Positions 25,460-33,979 of a DNA stretch of 36,248 bases are shown piece by piece. Numbering within the stretch: position 1 is the stretch's first letter; each line of letters starts with the position of its first letter. Both the position numbers and the translations under genes were made by a program. Source of the DNA: Clostridia bacterium. Its GTDB lineage: Bacteria > Bacillota > Clostridia > Christensenellales > Aristaeellaceae. The notes below the pieces were generated by a model that did no database searches, was not told where the DNA came from, and saw nothing but the letters and a program-made list of their open reading frames with translations. Location: assembly GCA_017937655.1 (NCBI GenBank), contig JAGBDE010000046.1, positions 1 through 36,248 of the forward strand. Direction: 5' to 3'.

Positions 25460-25849
25460 ATGAGCTATTCCATCAAGGCGGCGGCGGAAAAATTCGGACT
25501 GACGCCCAACACGCTTCGTTTCTATGAAAAAGAAGGCCTCCTGCCCCATGTGGAGCGCAGCCAGAGCGGCATCCGCCGTTATACGGACGAGGATCTGGAA
25601 TGGCTGTCGCTGATCTGCTGCCTGAAAAATACCGGCATGGGCATCAAGCAGATCCGGGAGTTTGTGAACCTGACGCTGCTTGGGCCGGAGACCCTTTACC
25701 AGCGGTGCCAGCTGCTTCGTCAGCACAAGGCGGAAGTGGAGGGCCGCATTGCGGAAATGCAGCAGCTGCTTCAAAAGGTGTCCTGGAAAATTGGTTATTT
25801 TGAGGGCCAGTACCAGGAATATCAGAAGGGCAAGGAAAAGGCGGAATAG
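25460..25849 (+). CDS. MerR-family transcriptional regulator
   Basis: A 129-residue regulator. The N-terminal winged helix reads SIKAAAEKFGLTPNTLRFYEKEGLLPHVERSQSGIRRYTDEDLEWLSLI, the standard MerR DNA-binding domain. A coiled dimerisation helix follows (ETLYQRCQLLRQHKAEVEGRIAEMQQLLQ) and a short C-terminus without an obvious cysteine metal site. That pattern matches the aldehyde/alcohol-responsive AdhR-like group. Start: ATG at 25460 with AGAGGG ahead; a TTG at 25436 is less likely. It probably activates the divergent alcohol dehydrogenase gene through the dyad at 25408-25425. Confidence 0.9.
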   Translation: MSYSIKAAAEKFGLTPNTLRFYEKEGLLPHVERSQSGIRRYTDEDLEWLSLICCLKNTGMGIKQIREFVNLTLLGPETLYQRCQLLRQHKAEVEGRIAEMQQLLQKVSWKIGYFEGQYQEYQKGKEKAE

Positions 25850-25902
25850 GTTTTACAGATGCGACGTGTAACATGAGAGTGCGAATGCAAATGGTTGTTT
25901 TG

Positions 25903-25944
25903 AAACAGGCGTAGAAAAAACTCTGCGCTTGTTTTCTTTTTTGC
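25903..25944 (+). terminator. Intrinsic terminator after the MerR gene
   Basis: The 13-bp stem AAACAGGCGTAGA / TCTGCGCTTGTTT (two G-U pairs) is followed by TCTTTTTT. It separates the MerR gene from the his operon promoter. Confidence 0.8.
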
Positions 25945-25972
25945 ATCAAACAGGGGAAATGCAAATCTTCTG

Positions 25973-26001
25973 TTGACATCCCCCGGGAATGGTGTTATTA
26001 T
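25973..26001 (+). promoter_or_regulatory. Promoter of the histidine operon
   Basis: A perfect TTGACA (25973-25978), a 17-bp spacer and TATTAT (25996-26001). The leader to the first start codon is only about 45 nt, so there is no room for a T-box or his attenuator. Confidence 0.85.
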
Positions 26002-26016
26002 TTAGCACGGTAACAC

Positions 26017-26030
26017 TTTACTTGAGTAAA
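26017..26030 (+). promoter_or_regulatory. Candidate operator of the histidine operon
   Basis: The dyad TTTACT-TG-AGTAAA lies just after the predicted transcription start. It is a plausible autoregulatory site for the TrpR-like protein encoded immediately downstream. Confidence 0.45.
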
Positions 26031-26051
26031 TTGATAAAGCGAGGACTGATC

Positions 26052-26351
26052 ATGATTAGCTGGCATAACCGTAGCACGGACGAATTTTGCGAGGCGCTGC
26101 TTTCCCTGAAAACCATGGAAGAGTGCTATGCTTTCCTGGACGACGTGTGCACCATCCGGGAGGTGCTGGATATTTCCCAGCGGCTGTCGGTGGCAAAGAT
26201 GCTGGCCGAAGGCATCAGCTATGCGGTGATCAGCAAGGAAACCGGTGCAAGCACGGCCACCATCAGCCGTGTGAGCAAGTGCTATGAATATGGCAGCGGT
26301 GGATATAAAACCGTGATTGAACGCTGCAAGGAGGCCAAGAACAATGATTGA
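26052..26351 (+). CDS. TrpR-like regulator, YerC/YecD family
   Basis: A 99-residue protein of the TrpR-related YerC/YecD family. The helix-turn-helix is visible as RLSVAKMLAEGISYAVISKETGASTATISRVSKCYEYG. It is the first gene of the his operon and overlaps hisZ by 8 bases. Family members in Firmicutes often sit with histidine genes and are proposed histidine-responsive repressors; that role is inferred here from position and from the dyad in the short leader. Start: ATG at 26052 with GAGGA at about 8 bases; a longer frame from 25989 would start inside the promoter region. Confidence 0.88.
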   Translation: MISWHNRSTDEFCEALLSLKTMEECYAFLDDVCTIREVLDISQRLSVAKMLAEGISYAVISKETGASTATISRVSKCYEYGSGGYKTVIERCKEAKNND

Positions 26352-27441
26352 CGAGAATTTGCTCAAGCAGGAGGAGAAGGCCATTTATTCCCTTCGCTCC
26401 CTGTACCGCAAATACGGCTACCTGCCCTTCAAAATGAGCAAGTTTGAGGAATATGAGCTCTACATCCGCAACAAGGACTTCCTGGTCCGCGACCGGGTCA
26501 TCACCTTCAACGATACCAACGGCAAGCTCATGGCCCTCAAGCCGGACGTGACTCTGTCCATCATCAAGAACGGCGAGGACACCCCCGGGGTCAAGCAGAA
26601 GGTCTACTATAACGAAAATGTCTACCGGGTGTCCGAAAGCACCCATCAGTATAAGGAAATCATGCAGGCCGGCCTGGAATGCATCGGCGATATTGACCTG
26701 TACGATATCAGCGAGGTCATCTCCCTGGCGGCGGAAAGCCTGGCCATGATCTCCGAAAGCTTCATTCTGGAAGTGTCCCACCTGGGCGTTCTCTCCGCTA
26801 TGCTGGAGATGGTCTGCCCGGACAAAACCTTTGAACAGAAGGCCATTCGGTTCATCGCCAAGAAAAACGCCCACGACCTGCGCCGCCTCTGCGAGGAATA
26901 CGGCGCGGACGCGGCGGCGGTGGATCGGCTGGAAGCCTTTGTGTCCACCTACGGCCGGCGGGATGAGGTCATTGCCCGGCTGAAGGAAATCTGCCCGGAG
27001 GAGGTGACCCGTGAGCTGGAAGAGTTGTCTGCCATGCTGGACAATTCTCCCTATAGCCACCGGATCCATTTTGACTTCTCCGTGGTCAATGACATGAATT
27101 ACTACAACCATTTTGTTTTCCGGGGTTTCCTGGACGGCGTGTGCGACAGCGTTCTTTCCGGCGGCCAGTACGACAAGCTGATGCGGAAAATGGGCCGCAG
27201 TTCCGGCTCCATCGGCTTTGCGCTGTACCTGGATCTGCTGGAGCAGCTGCCCGTGACCGGCGTCGGCTATGACGTGGACGTGCTGCTGCGCTATGACGAG
27301 TCCATCCCCAGCCAGAAGGTTGCCGCCAAGGTGCGGGAACTGATTTCTCAGGGATTTGTGGTCAGCGCCCAGAAAAACGTGCCGGAAAAGCTGCGCTACA
27401 AACTGCTGATGGACATGACGAAGGAGGGAGAAAGATGCTGA
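26344..27441 (+). CDS. hisZ: ATP phosphoribosyltransferase regulatory subunit HisZ
   Basis: A 365-residue paralog of histidyl-tRNA synthetase that lacks aminoacylation and partners the short form of HisG. The HisRS-like core is visible: LRSLYRKYGYLPFKMSKFEEYELY, LKPDVTLSIIKN (motif 2 region), YYNENVYRV and GGQYDKLMRKMG. Charging motifs are degenerate, as expected. Start at ATG 26344 overlapping the yerC stop; its last 7 bases overlap hisG. The complex performs and feedback-regulates the first step of histidine synthesis. Confidence 0.93.
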   Translation: MIDENLLKQEEKAIYSLRSLYRKYGYLPFKMSKFEEYELYIRNKDFLVRDRVITFNDTNGKLMALKPDVTLSIIKNGEDTPGVKQKVYYNENVYRVSESTHQYKEIMQAGLECIGDIDLYDISEVISLAAESLAMISESFILEVSHLGVLSAMLEMVCPDKTFEQKAIRFIAKKNAHDLRRLCEEYGADAAAVDRLEAFVSTYGRRDEVIARLKEICPEEVTRELEELSAMLDNSPYSHRIHFDFSVVNDMNYYNHFVFRGFLDGVCDSVLSGGQYDKLMRKMGRSSGSIGFALYLDLLEQLPVTGVGYDVDVLLRYDESIPSQKVAAKVRELISQGFVVSAQKNVPEKLRYKLLMDMTKEGERC

Positions 27442-28064
27442 ATGTTGCGCTTCCCAAGGGCCGCCTGGGCGAGAAGGTATACGCCATGTTCGAGGCCGCC
27501 GGGTTTGAGTGTCCCTCCATCAAGGAAAACAACCGCAAGCTGATCTTCGAAAATGAGGAAAAAGGCGTTAGGTACTTCTGGGTCAAGCCCAGCGACGTAT
27601 CCATTTATGTGGAGCGCGGCGCGGCCGATATCGGCGTGGCGGGCAAGGACATCCTGCTGGAGTACGAACCGGACATCTACGAGCTGCTGGATCTGGGCAT
27701 CGGCAAATGCCGCATGACCGTGGCAGGCCCCAAGGATTTCTACGACGACGGCGTGCGCACCCTGCGGGTGGCCACCAAGTTCACCCATATCGCGTCCGAT
27801 TATTATGCGTCCATCGGCCGGGAGATTGACATCATCAAGTTGAACGGCTCCATTGAGATCGCCCCCATTCTGGGCCTTAGCGACGTGATTGTGGACATCG
27901 TGGAGACCGGCACCACCCTCAAGGAAAACAATCTGGAAGTCAAGACCACCATTCTTCCCATCAGCGCACGGCTGATTGCCAACAAGGCCAGCCTCAAGTT
28001 CAAGGCCGAGCAGATGGAAGCCATTATGAAAAGCATGAAGGAACAGGTGAAAGCATATGATTAA
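27435..28064 (+). CDS. hisG: ATP phosphoribosyltransferase catalytic subunit, short form
   Basis: A 209-residue HisG that lacks the C-terminal regulatory ACT-like domain of the long form and therefore needs HisZ. It condenses ATP and PRPP to phosphoribosyl-ATP. Markers are NVALPKGRLGEKVY at the start, ADIGVAGKDIL, and the PRPP loop SDVIVDIVETGTTLKENNL. The ribosome site AAGGAGGGAG lies inside the end of hisZ. Overlaps hisD by 8 bases. Confidence 0.96.
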   Translation: MLNVALPKGRLGEKVYAMFEAAGFECPSIKENNRKLIFENEEKGVRYFWVKPSDVSIYVERGAADIGVAGKDILLEYEPDIYELLDLGIGKCRMTVAGPKDFYDDGVRTLRVATKFTHIASDYYASIGREIDIIKLNGSIEIAPILGLSDVIVDIVETGTTLKENNLEVKTTILPISARLIANKASLKFKAEQMEAIMKSMKEQVKAYD

Positions 28065-29337
28065 GATTATGAATTACGGCGAAGTTCCCAATAGCGAGAT
28101 CTTCGCCCGGGACAATATTGCAGCCAATGTGGAGGGCGTTGTGGCGGAGATCATCGCTGAGGTGATCAAAAGCGGCGACGACGCCCTGCGCAGCTACGCC
28201 CGCAAGTTTGACAAGGCGGAGCTGGACAATCTGGAAGTGACGGAGCAGGAGATCCAGGAGGCCTTTGCCAATGTGGAGCCCCAGTTTCTCCAGATCCTGG
28301 AAGAAGCAGCCGCCAATATCCGCGCTTTCCACGAGAAGCAGGTGCGCAACAGCTTCATCGTCAACCAGCAGGACGGCGTGGTGGTGGGCCAGAAGGTGAC
28401 CCCCATCGAGAAGGTGGGCGTGTATGTGCCCGGCGGCACCGCACCGCTTTCCTCCACGGTTTTGATGGACGTTGTGCCCGCCAAGATCGCCGGATGCAGC
28501 GAAATCGTCATGGCCACCCCTCCCGCCCGGGACGGCAAGGTGAACCCCTCCATTCTGGCCGCTGCCAAGATCGCCGGCGTTGACCGCATCTTCAAGGTGG
28601 GCGGCGCCCAGGCCATCGCCGCGCTGGCTTACGGCACCCAGAGCGTGCCCAAGGTGGACAAGATCGTCGGCCCCGGCAACGCCTACGTGGCAGAAGCCAA
28701 GAAGCAGGTGTTCGGCAAGGTGTCCATTGACATGATCGCCGGCCCCAGCGAAATTTTGGTGGTGGCGGACAGCACCTGCAACCCCTGCTATGTGGCCGCC
28801 GACCTGCTTTCCCAGGCGGAGCACGACAAAATGGCCAGCGCCGTGCTGGTCACCGACAGCCGTGCCTTTGCCGAGGCGGTGAGCGCCGAGCTGGAACGCC
28901 AGCTGCCGCTGCTGCCCCGGGAGGAAATCGCCCGGTATTCCATTGACAACAACGGCAAGATTATCGTGGCGGAGGGCAATCTGGATCTGGCCATTGATAT
29001 CGCCAACGAGATCGCTCCGGAACATCTGGAACTGTGCATGGACAATCCTTTTGATTATCTGGCAAAGGTGAAGCACGCCGGGTCCATCTTCATGGGCAAG
29101 TATTGCCCTGAATCCCTGGGCGACTACTTTGCAGGCCCCAACCACACCTTGCCCACCAGCGGCACCGCCAGGTTCTCCTCCCCCCTCAGCGTGGACGACT
29201 TTGTGAAGAAGTCCCAGTTCACCTATTACACCCGGGATGCGCTGGAAAAAGTGGCGGACAAGATTGCTTTCTTTGCGGGCAAGGAAGGCCTGGACGCCCA
29301 CGGCAGAAGCGCAACCATTCGTTTTGAGGAACAGTGA
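28057..29337 (+). CDS. hisD: Histidinol dehydrogenase
   Basis: A 426-residue zinc enzyme performing the last two steps, histidinol to histidine with two NAD+. Seen are [65 protein letters not shown], and the zinc/catalytic histidine segment AEHDKMASA with APEHLEL and [13 protein letters not shown]. The length is normal. Its stop TGA overlaps the hisC ATG by one base (TGATG). Confidence 0.97.
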   Translation: MIKIMNYGEVPNSEIFARDNIAANVEGVVAEIIAEVIKSGDDALRSYARKFDKAELDNLEVTEQEIQEAFANVEPQFLQILEEAAANIRAFHEKQVRNSFIVNQQDGVVVGQKVTPIEKVGVYVPGGTAPLSSTVLMDVVPAKIAGCSEIVMATPPARDGKVNPSILAAAKIAGVDRIFKVGGAQAIAALAYGTQSVPKVDKIVGPGNAYVAEAKKQVFGKVSIDMIAGPSEILVVADSTCNPCYVAADLLSQAEHDKMASAVLVTDSRAFAEAVSAELERQLPLLPREEIARYSIDNNGKIIVAEGNLDLAIDIANEIAPEHLELCMDNPFDYLAKVKHAGSIFMGKYCPESLGDYFAGPNHTLPTSGTARFSSPLSVDDFVKKSQFTYYTRDALEKVADKIAFFAGKEGLDAHGRSATIRFEEQ

Positions 29338-30404
29338 TGAGCAAGTTTTTTTCCGGGCGGCATGCCGCCCTCACCCCCTATACCCCCGGCGAGCAGCCCC
29401 AGGACAAGCGGTATGTGAAGCTGAACACCAATGAGTCGCCCTTCCCGCCCTCCAAGGGAGTGATGGAAGCGGCCCTCCGGGAAAGCGGCGCGCTGCAGCT
29501 GTATTCCGACCCCACCAGCGCAGAGTTGACCCGCAAAATGGCGGAAATCCTGGGCGTTACGCCGGATATGGTGCTGATGACCAACGGCTCCGACGAGGTG
29601 CTGAACTACGCCTTCATGGCCTTTGGCGACGAGAATCACCCCATGATCTTCCCGGACATCACCTACGGCTTCTACCCGGTGTACGCGGATCTGTTCCACA
29701 TCCCCTACGAGGAAAAGCCCCTCACGGACGATTTTTCCATCGACCCCAGGGACTACATCGGCGCGGAAAAGACCATCGTCATTGCCAATCCCAATGCGCC
29801 CACCGGCCGCTGTCTGCCCCTCAGCGTGATTGAGGAAATTGTGAAGTCCAACCCGGACAATATCGTCCTGATTGACGAGGCGTACGTGGATTTCGGCGGT
29901 GAGTCCGCCGTGCCGCTGACCCAGAAGTACGACAATCTGCTGGTGGTGGGCACCTTCTCCAAGTCGCGCTCCATGGCGGGGGCCCGGCTGGGCTTCGGCG
30001 TGGGCAATCCGGCCATCATTGCGGATTTGAACACCGTCAAGTACTCCATCAACCCCTACAACGTTAACCGGATGACCGCCGCCGCAGGTGTGGCCGCCCT
30101 CTGCGATAACGACTACTACATGCAGAACTGCCGCATCATTATGGAAAACCGGCAGTGGACGGCGGAAAGGCTTCAGGAGCTGGGCTTTGACGTGATCCCC
30201 TCCACCGCCAATTTCCTGTTTGCCAAGGCACCCGGCCTCAGCGGCGAGAAGCTGTACCTGGGCCTGAAGGAGCGAGGCGTGCTGGTCAGGCATTTCTCCG
30301 CGCCCCGCATCCGTGACTACAACCGCATTACCATCGGCACCCGGGAGCAAATGGAAATTTTCCTTGCCAAAACCAAAGAAATTCTTGAGGAGGCGGCGAA
30401 ATGA
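29337..30404 (+). CDS. hisC: Histidinol-phosphate aminotransferase
   Basis: A 355-residue PLP-dependent class I/II aminotransferase that converts imidazole-acetol phosphate to histidinol phosphate. It shows KLNTNESPFPPSKGV, the cofactor segment MTNGSDEVLNYAF, NPNAPTGRCLP, LIDEAYVDF and the PLP lysine motif TFSKSRSMAGARLGFGVG. Start: ATG at 29337 following GAGGA; a GTG one codon earlier is possible but less likely. Overlaps hisB by ATGA. Confidence 0.95.
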   Translation: MSKFFSGRHAALTPYTPGEQPQDKRYVKLNTNESPFPPSKGVMEAALRESGALQLYSDPTSAELTRKMAEILGVTPDMVLMTNGSDEVLNYAFMAFGDENHPMIFPDITYGFYPVYADLFHIPYEEKPLTDDFSIDPRDYIGAEKTIVIANPNAPTGRCLPLSVIEEIVKSNPDNIVLIDEAYVDFGGESAVPLTQKYDNLLVVGTFSKSRSMAGARLGFGVGNPAIIADLNTVKYSINPYNVNRMTAAAGVAALCDNDYYMQNCRIIMENRQWTAERLQELGFDVIPSTANFLFAKAPGLSGEKLYLGLKERGVLVRHFSAPRIRDYNRITIGTREQMEIFLAKTKEILEEAAK

Positions 30405-30991
30405 GAACCGCAGAAATCAACCGCAAAACCGCGGAAACGGACATCGCCCTGAAGCTCAACCTGGACGGAAGCGGAAAGTCTGAAATCGAGACCGGCTGCG
30501 GTTTTCTGGATCACATGCTGACCCTGTTCGCCCGCCATGGCCGCTTCGACCTGTGCGTGAAATGTGTGGGCGACGTGCAGGTGGACTATCACCACACCAC
30601 CGAGGACATCGGCATCTGCCTGGGCAAGGCCTTTTCTCAGGCTTTGGGCGACAAGAAGGGCATCGTTCGCTACGGCGACACCCTCCTGCCCATGGACGAG
30701 GCGCTGATCCTTTCCGCCATTGACATTTCCGGCCGGGGCGAGTGCTATTACGGCCTGAGCATCCCCACGGAAAAGGTGGGGGATTTCGACACCGAGCTGG
30801 GCGAGGAGTTCTGGCGCGCCTTTGCCCGGGACGCGGGCCTGACGCTGCACATCCGGCAGCTGGCGGGCAGCAACTCTCACCACATTCTGGAAGGCAGCTT
30901 CAAGTCCGTGGGCCGCAGCCTGCGCACCGCGGTCAGCATTGACCAGGCCTTCCGGGACGAAATTCCTTCCACAAAGGGGATGCTGGAATGA
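30401..30991 (+). CDS. hisB: Imidazoleglycerol-phosphate dehydratase
   Basis: A 196-residue monofunctional HisB. Duplicate metal-binding halves are visible: FLDHMLTLFARHG and DYHHTTEDIGICLGKAF in the first, AGSNSHHILEGSFKSVGRSLR in the second, each with paired histidines for Mn2+. No histidinol-phosphatase domain is fused, unlike enterobacterial HisB. It overlaps hisH by ATGA. Confidence 0.97.
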   Translation: MRTAEINRKTAETDIALKLNLDGSGKSEIETGCGFLDHMLTLFARHGRFDLCVKCVGDVQVDYHHTTEDIGICLGKAFSQALGDKKGIVRYGDTLLPMDEALILSAIDISGRGECYYGLSIPTEKVGDFDTELGEEFWRAFARDAGLTLHIRQLAGSNSHHILEGSFKSVGRSLRTAVSIDQAFRDEIPSTKGMLE

Positions 30992-32319
30992 TCGCAATCA
31001 TTGACTATGGCGTGGGAAACTTGTTTTCCCTGCGCTCTTCGCTGAAAATGATCGGCGCGGAGGTGGAGGTCACTTCGGACCCGGAGGTCATCCGCCGGGC
31101 CGACAAGCTGCTGCTTCCCGGCGTGGGCGCTTTTGAGGACGCAGCCCGGAAGCTGAGCGAAAGCGGCCTCAGGCAGGTCATCCTGGACGAAGTGAATGCC
31201 GGCAAGGAGATCCTGGGCATTTGCCTGGGCATGCAGATGCTGTTTGAAAAAAGCTACGAATACGGCGAGCATCAAGGCCTGGGGCTGCTCCGCGGCAGCG
31301 TGGTGCCCATGGAGGGCGTCATTCCTGCGGAACTGAAAATTCCCCATATCGGCTGGAATGCGCTGCATTTTACCAGGCAGGGCCGGCTGCTCAAATACGT
31401 AAAGCCCAACGAGTGCGTGTACTTTGTCCACTCCTTCTACGCCACGGACTGTGAGGACAGCCTGTTGGCCACCGCCGAGTACGGCGCGGAGCTGACCGCC
31501 GCTGTGGAGAAGGGCAACATCATGGGCTGCCAGTTCCACCCGGAAAAGAGCGGCGACGTGGGTCTTCGTATCCTGAAAGCCTTCTGTGAAAAGGAGGGGG
31601 GAAGCATGATCCTTTTTCCTGCCATCGACCTGGTGGACGGCAAGGCGGTGCGCCTCCTTCGGGGCGATTATGCCAACATGACCGTCTACAACGACGACCC
31701 GCTGGCCGTCGCCCGGGATTTTGAGAACTGCGGCGCCACCCACATCCACATGGTGGATCTGGAAGGCGCGAAAGACGGCACCACTCCCAACCTGCCTGTG
31801 GTGGAGAAAATCGCCCGGGAGACGAAGTTGTTTGTGGAGATCGGCGGGGGCATCCGCAGCATGGAAACCGTGGAGAAGTACCTGGCCGCAGGCGTGAGCC
31901 GGGTCATCTTGGGCACCGCCGCCGTCAAGGACGAAAGCTTCCTCCGGGCCGCTGTGGCCGCTTATGGCGACAAGATCGCCGTGGGGGCCGACGTGAAGGA
32001 CGGCTGCATCGCCATCCGCGGCTGGCTGGAAACCGCCGACGTGACGCTGGAGGAATTCATGAAAAAGATGCAGGACATCGGCGTGAGCTGTGTGATCTGT
32101 ACGGACATCTCCAAGGACGGGGCCATGCGGGGCACCAATCTCCAGCTGTACAAGGAACTCAGCGAAAAATACTCCATGAACATCACCGCTTCCGGCGGCG
32201 TGTCCAGCATGGAGGACGTGAGGGCGCTCAGGGCCATGAATCTGTACGGGGCCATCATCGGCAAGGCCTATTACACCGGGGCCATTGATCTCCGGGAAGC
32301 GATCGGGGTGGCAGAATGA
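30988..32319 (+). CDS. hisH-hisA: HisH-HisA in-frame fusion: glutamine amidotransferase of IGP synthase joined to ProFAR isomerase
   Basis: One open frame of 443 codons. Residues 1-206 are HisH: GVGNLFSLRSSL, LPGVGAFEDA, the nucleophile GICLGMQMLFE (Cys79), HSFYA, and the catalytic His-Glu in GCQFHPEKSGD. From residue 207 (ATG at 31606) a complete 237-residue HisA follows: ILFPAIDLVDGKAVRLLRGDY, EIGGGIRSMETVEKYL, GVSRVILGTAAV, DISKDGAMRGTN and TASGGVSSMEDV. A strong internal site (GGAGGGGGG) precedes the HisA ATG, so HisA can also be made alone. The junction contains six Gs. With five Gs, HisH would end in a TGA overlapping the HisA start as ATGA. Thus this is either a recent fusion by slippage or a sequencing error. 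Confidence 0.85.
   Translation: MIAIIDYGVGNLFSLRSSLKMIGAEVEVTSDPEVIRRADKLLLPGVGAFEDAARKLSESGLRQVILDEVNAGKEILGICLGMQMLFEKSYEYGEHQGLGLLRGSVVPMEGVIPAELKIPHIGWNALHFTRQGRLLKYVKPNECVYFVHSFYATDCEDSLLATAEYGAELTAAVEKGNIMGCQFHPEKSGDVGLRILKAFCEKEGGSMILFPAIDLVDGKAVRLLRGDYANMTVYNDDPLAVARDFENCGATHIHMVDLEGAKDGTTPNLPVVEKIARETKLFVEIGGGIRSMETVEKYLAAGVSRVILGTAAVKDESFLRAAVAAYGDKIAVGADVKDGCIAIRGWLETADVTLEEFMKKMQDIGVSCVICTDISKDGAMRGTNLQLYKELSEKYSMNITASGGVSSMEDVRALRAMNLYGAIIGKAYYTGAIDLREAIGVAE
31606..32319 (+). CDS. hisA: HisA part, separately initiated candidate: phosphoribosylformimino-AICAR ribotide isomerase
   Basis: A 237-residue TIM-barrel isomerase. Catalytic aspartates are in PAIDLVDG (first strand) and CTDISKDGAM. 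Its own ATG has a strong ribosome site 6-12 bases upstream, in the G-rich junction. Length and both phosphate-binding glycine loops (GGGIRS, SGGVSS) are intact, so the domain should be active whether fused or free. Overlaps hisF by ATGA. Confidence 0.7.
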   Translation: MILFPAIDLVDGKAVRLLRGDYANMTVYNDDPLAVARDFENCGATHIHMVDLEGAKDGTTPNLPVVEKIARETKLFVEIGGGIRSMETVEKYLAAGVSRVILGTAAVKDESFLRAAVAAYGDKIAVGADVKDGCIAIRGWLETADVTLEEFMKKMQDIGVSCVICTDISKDGAMRGTNLQLYKELSEKYSMNITASGGVSSMEDVRALRAMNLYGAIIGKAYYTGAIDLREAIGVAE

Positions 32320-33074
32320 TTACCAAACGCATTATTCCCTGCCTGGACGTGCGCAACGGCCGGGTGGTCAAAGGCACCAATTTTCAGGGCCTGGCCGATG
32401 TATCCTCCCCGGTTCAGCTGGCCCGGTACTATTCGGAAAACGGCGCGGACGAGTTGGTTTTCTACGATATCACCGCGTCTTTTGAGGGGCGGCAGCTGTT
32501 TACGGACATCCTGCTGGAAGTGGCCAGCACCATCTTCATTCCCCTGACCGTGGGCGGCGGCATTAACACCGTGGAGGACTTTGACCGGGTGCTGAAATGC
32601 GGCGCGGACAAGGTCAGCGTCAATTCCGGCGCCATCCGCAACCCGGATCTGGTCCGGGAAGCCGCCCGGAAGTACGGCGACCAGTGCGTGGTGCTTTCTG
32701 CGGACATCAAGCGGGTGGACGGCCAGTTCCGGGTCTTTGCCAAGGGTGGCCGGGAGGACACCGGCATGGAGGCCATCAGCTGGATCAAGCGCTGCGTCGG
32801 CATGGGCGCAGGCGAGATCGTGGTCAACTCCATTGACACAGACGGCGTGAAGCAGGGCTTTGACCTGGAAATGCTTCAGGCTGTATGCGACGCGGTGAAC
32901 GTGCCGGTCATCGCCTCCGGCGGCGCAGGCTGCGTCCGGGACTTTGTGGAGCTGTTCCACGCCATCCCCGGGGTGGACGCAGGGCTTGCGGCCTCCGTGT
33001 TCCATTTCGGCGAGATCCGCATTCCTGACCTGAAACAGGAACTGCAAAAAGAAAACATCATTGTGAGGGTTTGA
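32316..33074 (+). CDS. hisF: Imidazole glycerol phosphate synthase cyclase subunit
   Basis: A 252-residue TIM-barrel cyclase that receives ammonia from HisH. The N-terminus ITKRIIPCLDVRNGRVVKGTNF carries the first catalytic Asp; the second is in VLSADIKRVDG (more often written AIDAKR). Phosphate-binding loops are TVGGGINTVEDF and IASGGAGCVRDF, with NSIDTDGVKQGFD between. The ATG overlaps the preceding stop (ATGA). Confidence 0.97.
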   Translation: MITKRIIPCLDVRNGRVVKGTNFQGLADVSSPVQLARYYSENGADELVFYDITASFEGRQLFTDILLEVASTIFIPLTVGGGINTVEDFDRVLKCGADKVSVNSGAIRNPDLVREAARKYGDQCVVLSADIKRVDGQFRVFAKGGREDTGMEAISWIKRCVGMGAGEIVVNSIDTDGVKQGFDLEMLQAVCDAVNVPVIASGGAGCVRDFVELFHAIPGVDAGLAASVFHFGEIRIPDLKQELQKENIIVRV

Positions 33075-33076
33075 GC

Positions 33077-33727
33077 ATGCTGAATATTGACCAGTTGAAA
33101 TTTGATGAAAAGGGCCTGATCCCGGCGGTTGTGGTGGACAGCATCACCAAGAAGGTGCTGACCGTGGCTTACATGAACCGGGAAAGCCTGCAGATCTCCA
33201 TGGAAAAAGGGCTGACCTGCTTCTATTCCCGCTCCCGCCAGGAACTGTGGCTCAAGGGCGAAACCAGCGGCAATTATCAGCACATCGTCAGCATAACCGC
33301 CGACTGCGACGGCGACGCGCTGGTGGTTGTGGTGGAGAAGGACGGCCCCGCCTGCCACACCGGCAGCGACAGCTGCTTCTTTGAGCCCGTCTGGCAGAGC
33401 GAGGACAAGCACGAGTTCAGCCTCCAGGGCCTCTACGACCTGCTTCTGGAGCGCAACGCCCAGCGGCCCCAGGGTTCCTACACCACCTACCTGTTTGAAA
33501 AGGGCATCGACAAGATCCTGAAAAAGGTGGGCGAGGAGTGCACCGAGGTCATCATCGCCGGCAAGGCGGACGATAAGGCCGAGACCATCTACGAACTGGC
33601 CGACCTGGCCTACCACGCCATGGTGCTGATGGTGCAGATGGGCATCTCCGTGGAGGACGTGCACCGGGAGCTGGCTTCCCGGCATATCATCGACCATAAG
33701 GTGAAGCAGGAGAAAATGACCAAATAA
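33077..33727 (+). CDS. hisIE: Bifunctional phosphoribosyl-AMP cyclohydrolase / phosphoribosyl-ATP pyrophosphatase
   Basis: A 216-residue HisI-HisE fusion, the common bacterial form. The cyclohydrolase domain (1-110) contains AYMNRESLQISMEKG, FYSRSRQELWLKGETSGN, and metal/zinc residues DCDGDAL with ACHTGSDSCFF. The pyrophosphatase domain (about 115-216) contains KGIDKILKKVGEECTEVIIAGK and ETIYELADLAYHAMVLM, the MazG-like acidic residues. Start: ATG at 33077, two bases after the hisF stop, with GAGGG upstream. Last gene of the operon; a terminator follows. Confidence 0.96.
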   Translation: MLNIDQLKFDEKGLIPAVVVDSITKKVLTVAYMNRESLQISMEKGLTCFYSRSRQELWLKGETSGNYQHIVSITADCDGDALVVVVEKDGPACHTGSDSCFFEPVWQSEDKHEFSLQGLYDLLLERNAQRPQGSYTTYLFEKGIDKILKKVGEECTEVIIAGKADDKAETIYELADLAYHAMVLMVQMGISVEDVHRELASRHIIDHKVKQEKMTK

Positions 33728-33773
33728 ACCAGCGAAAAAACAGAATGCTTGCCCCGGCAGCGGGGAAAACTTG

Positions 33774-33808
33774 AGGCGTGGAGCCAAACCGGCCCCGCGC
33801 CTTTTTTC
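33774..33808 (+). terminator. Terminator of the histidine operon
   Basis: The stem AGGCGTGGAGCC / GGCCCCGCGCCT (one mismatch, one G-U), loop AAACC, is followed by TTTTTT. Confidence 0.88.
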
Positions 33809-33853
33809 ATGGGACCTACCAGGAAAGAATTTGGAATTTTTCATCAATAATGA

Positions 33854-33882
33854 TTGCATTTTTTTACCTTCTTTGCTAATAT
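33854..33882 (+). promoter_or_regulatory. Promoter of pckA
   Basis: TTGCAT (33854-33859), a 17-bp spacer and TAATAT (33877-33882). The leader of about 90 nt has a 6-bp hairpin CCTGCC / GGCAGG (33933-33948). Confidence 0.75.
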
Positions 33883-33979
33883 GGTAGTGCTATCATGCGG
33901 ATAGCTTGCGAAACCCGTAAACCCATCTTCCCCCTGCCCTCCGGCAGGACAATGCATTAAGAAAGAGGTTGCAAAGCAG

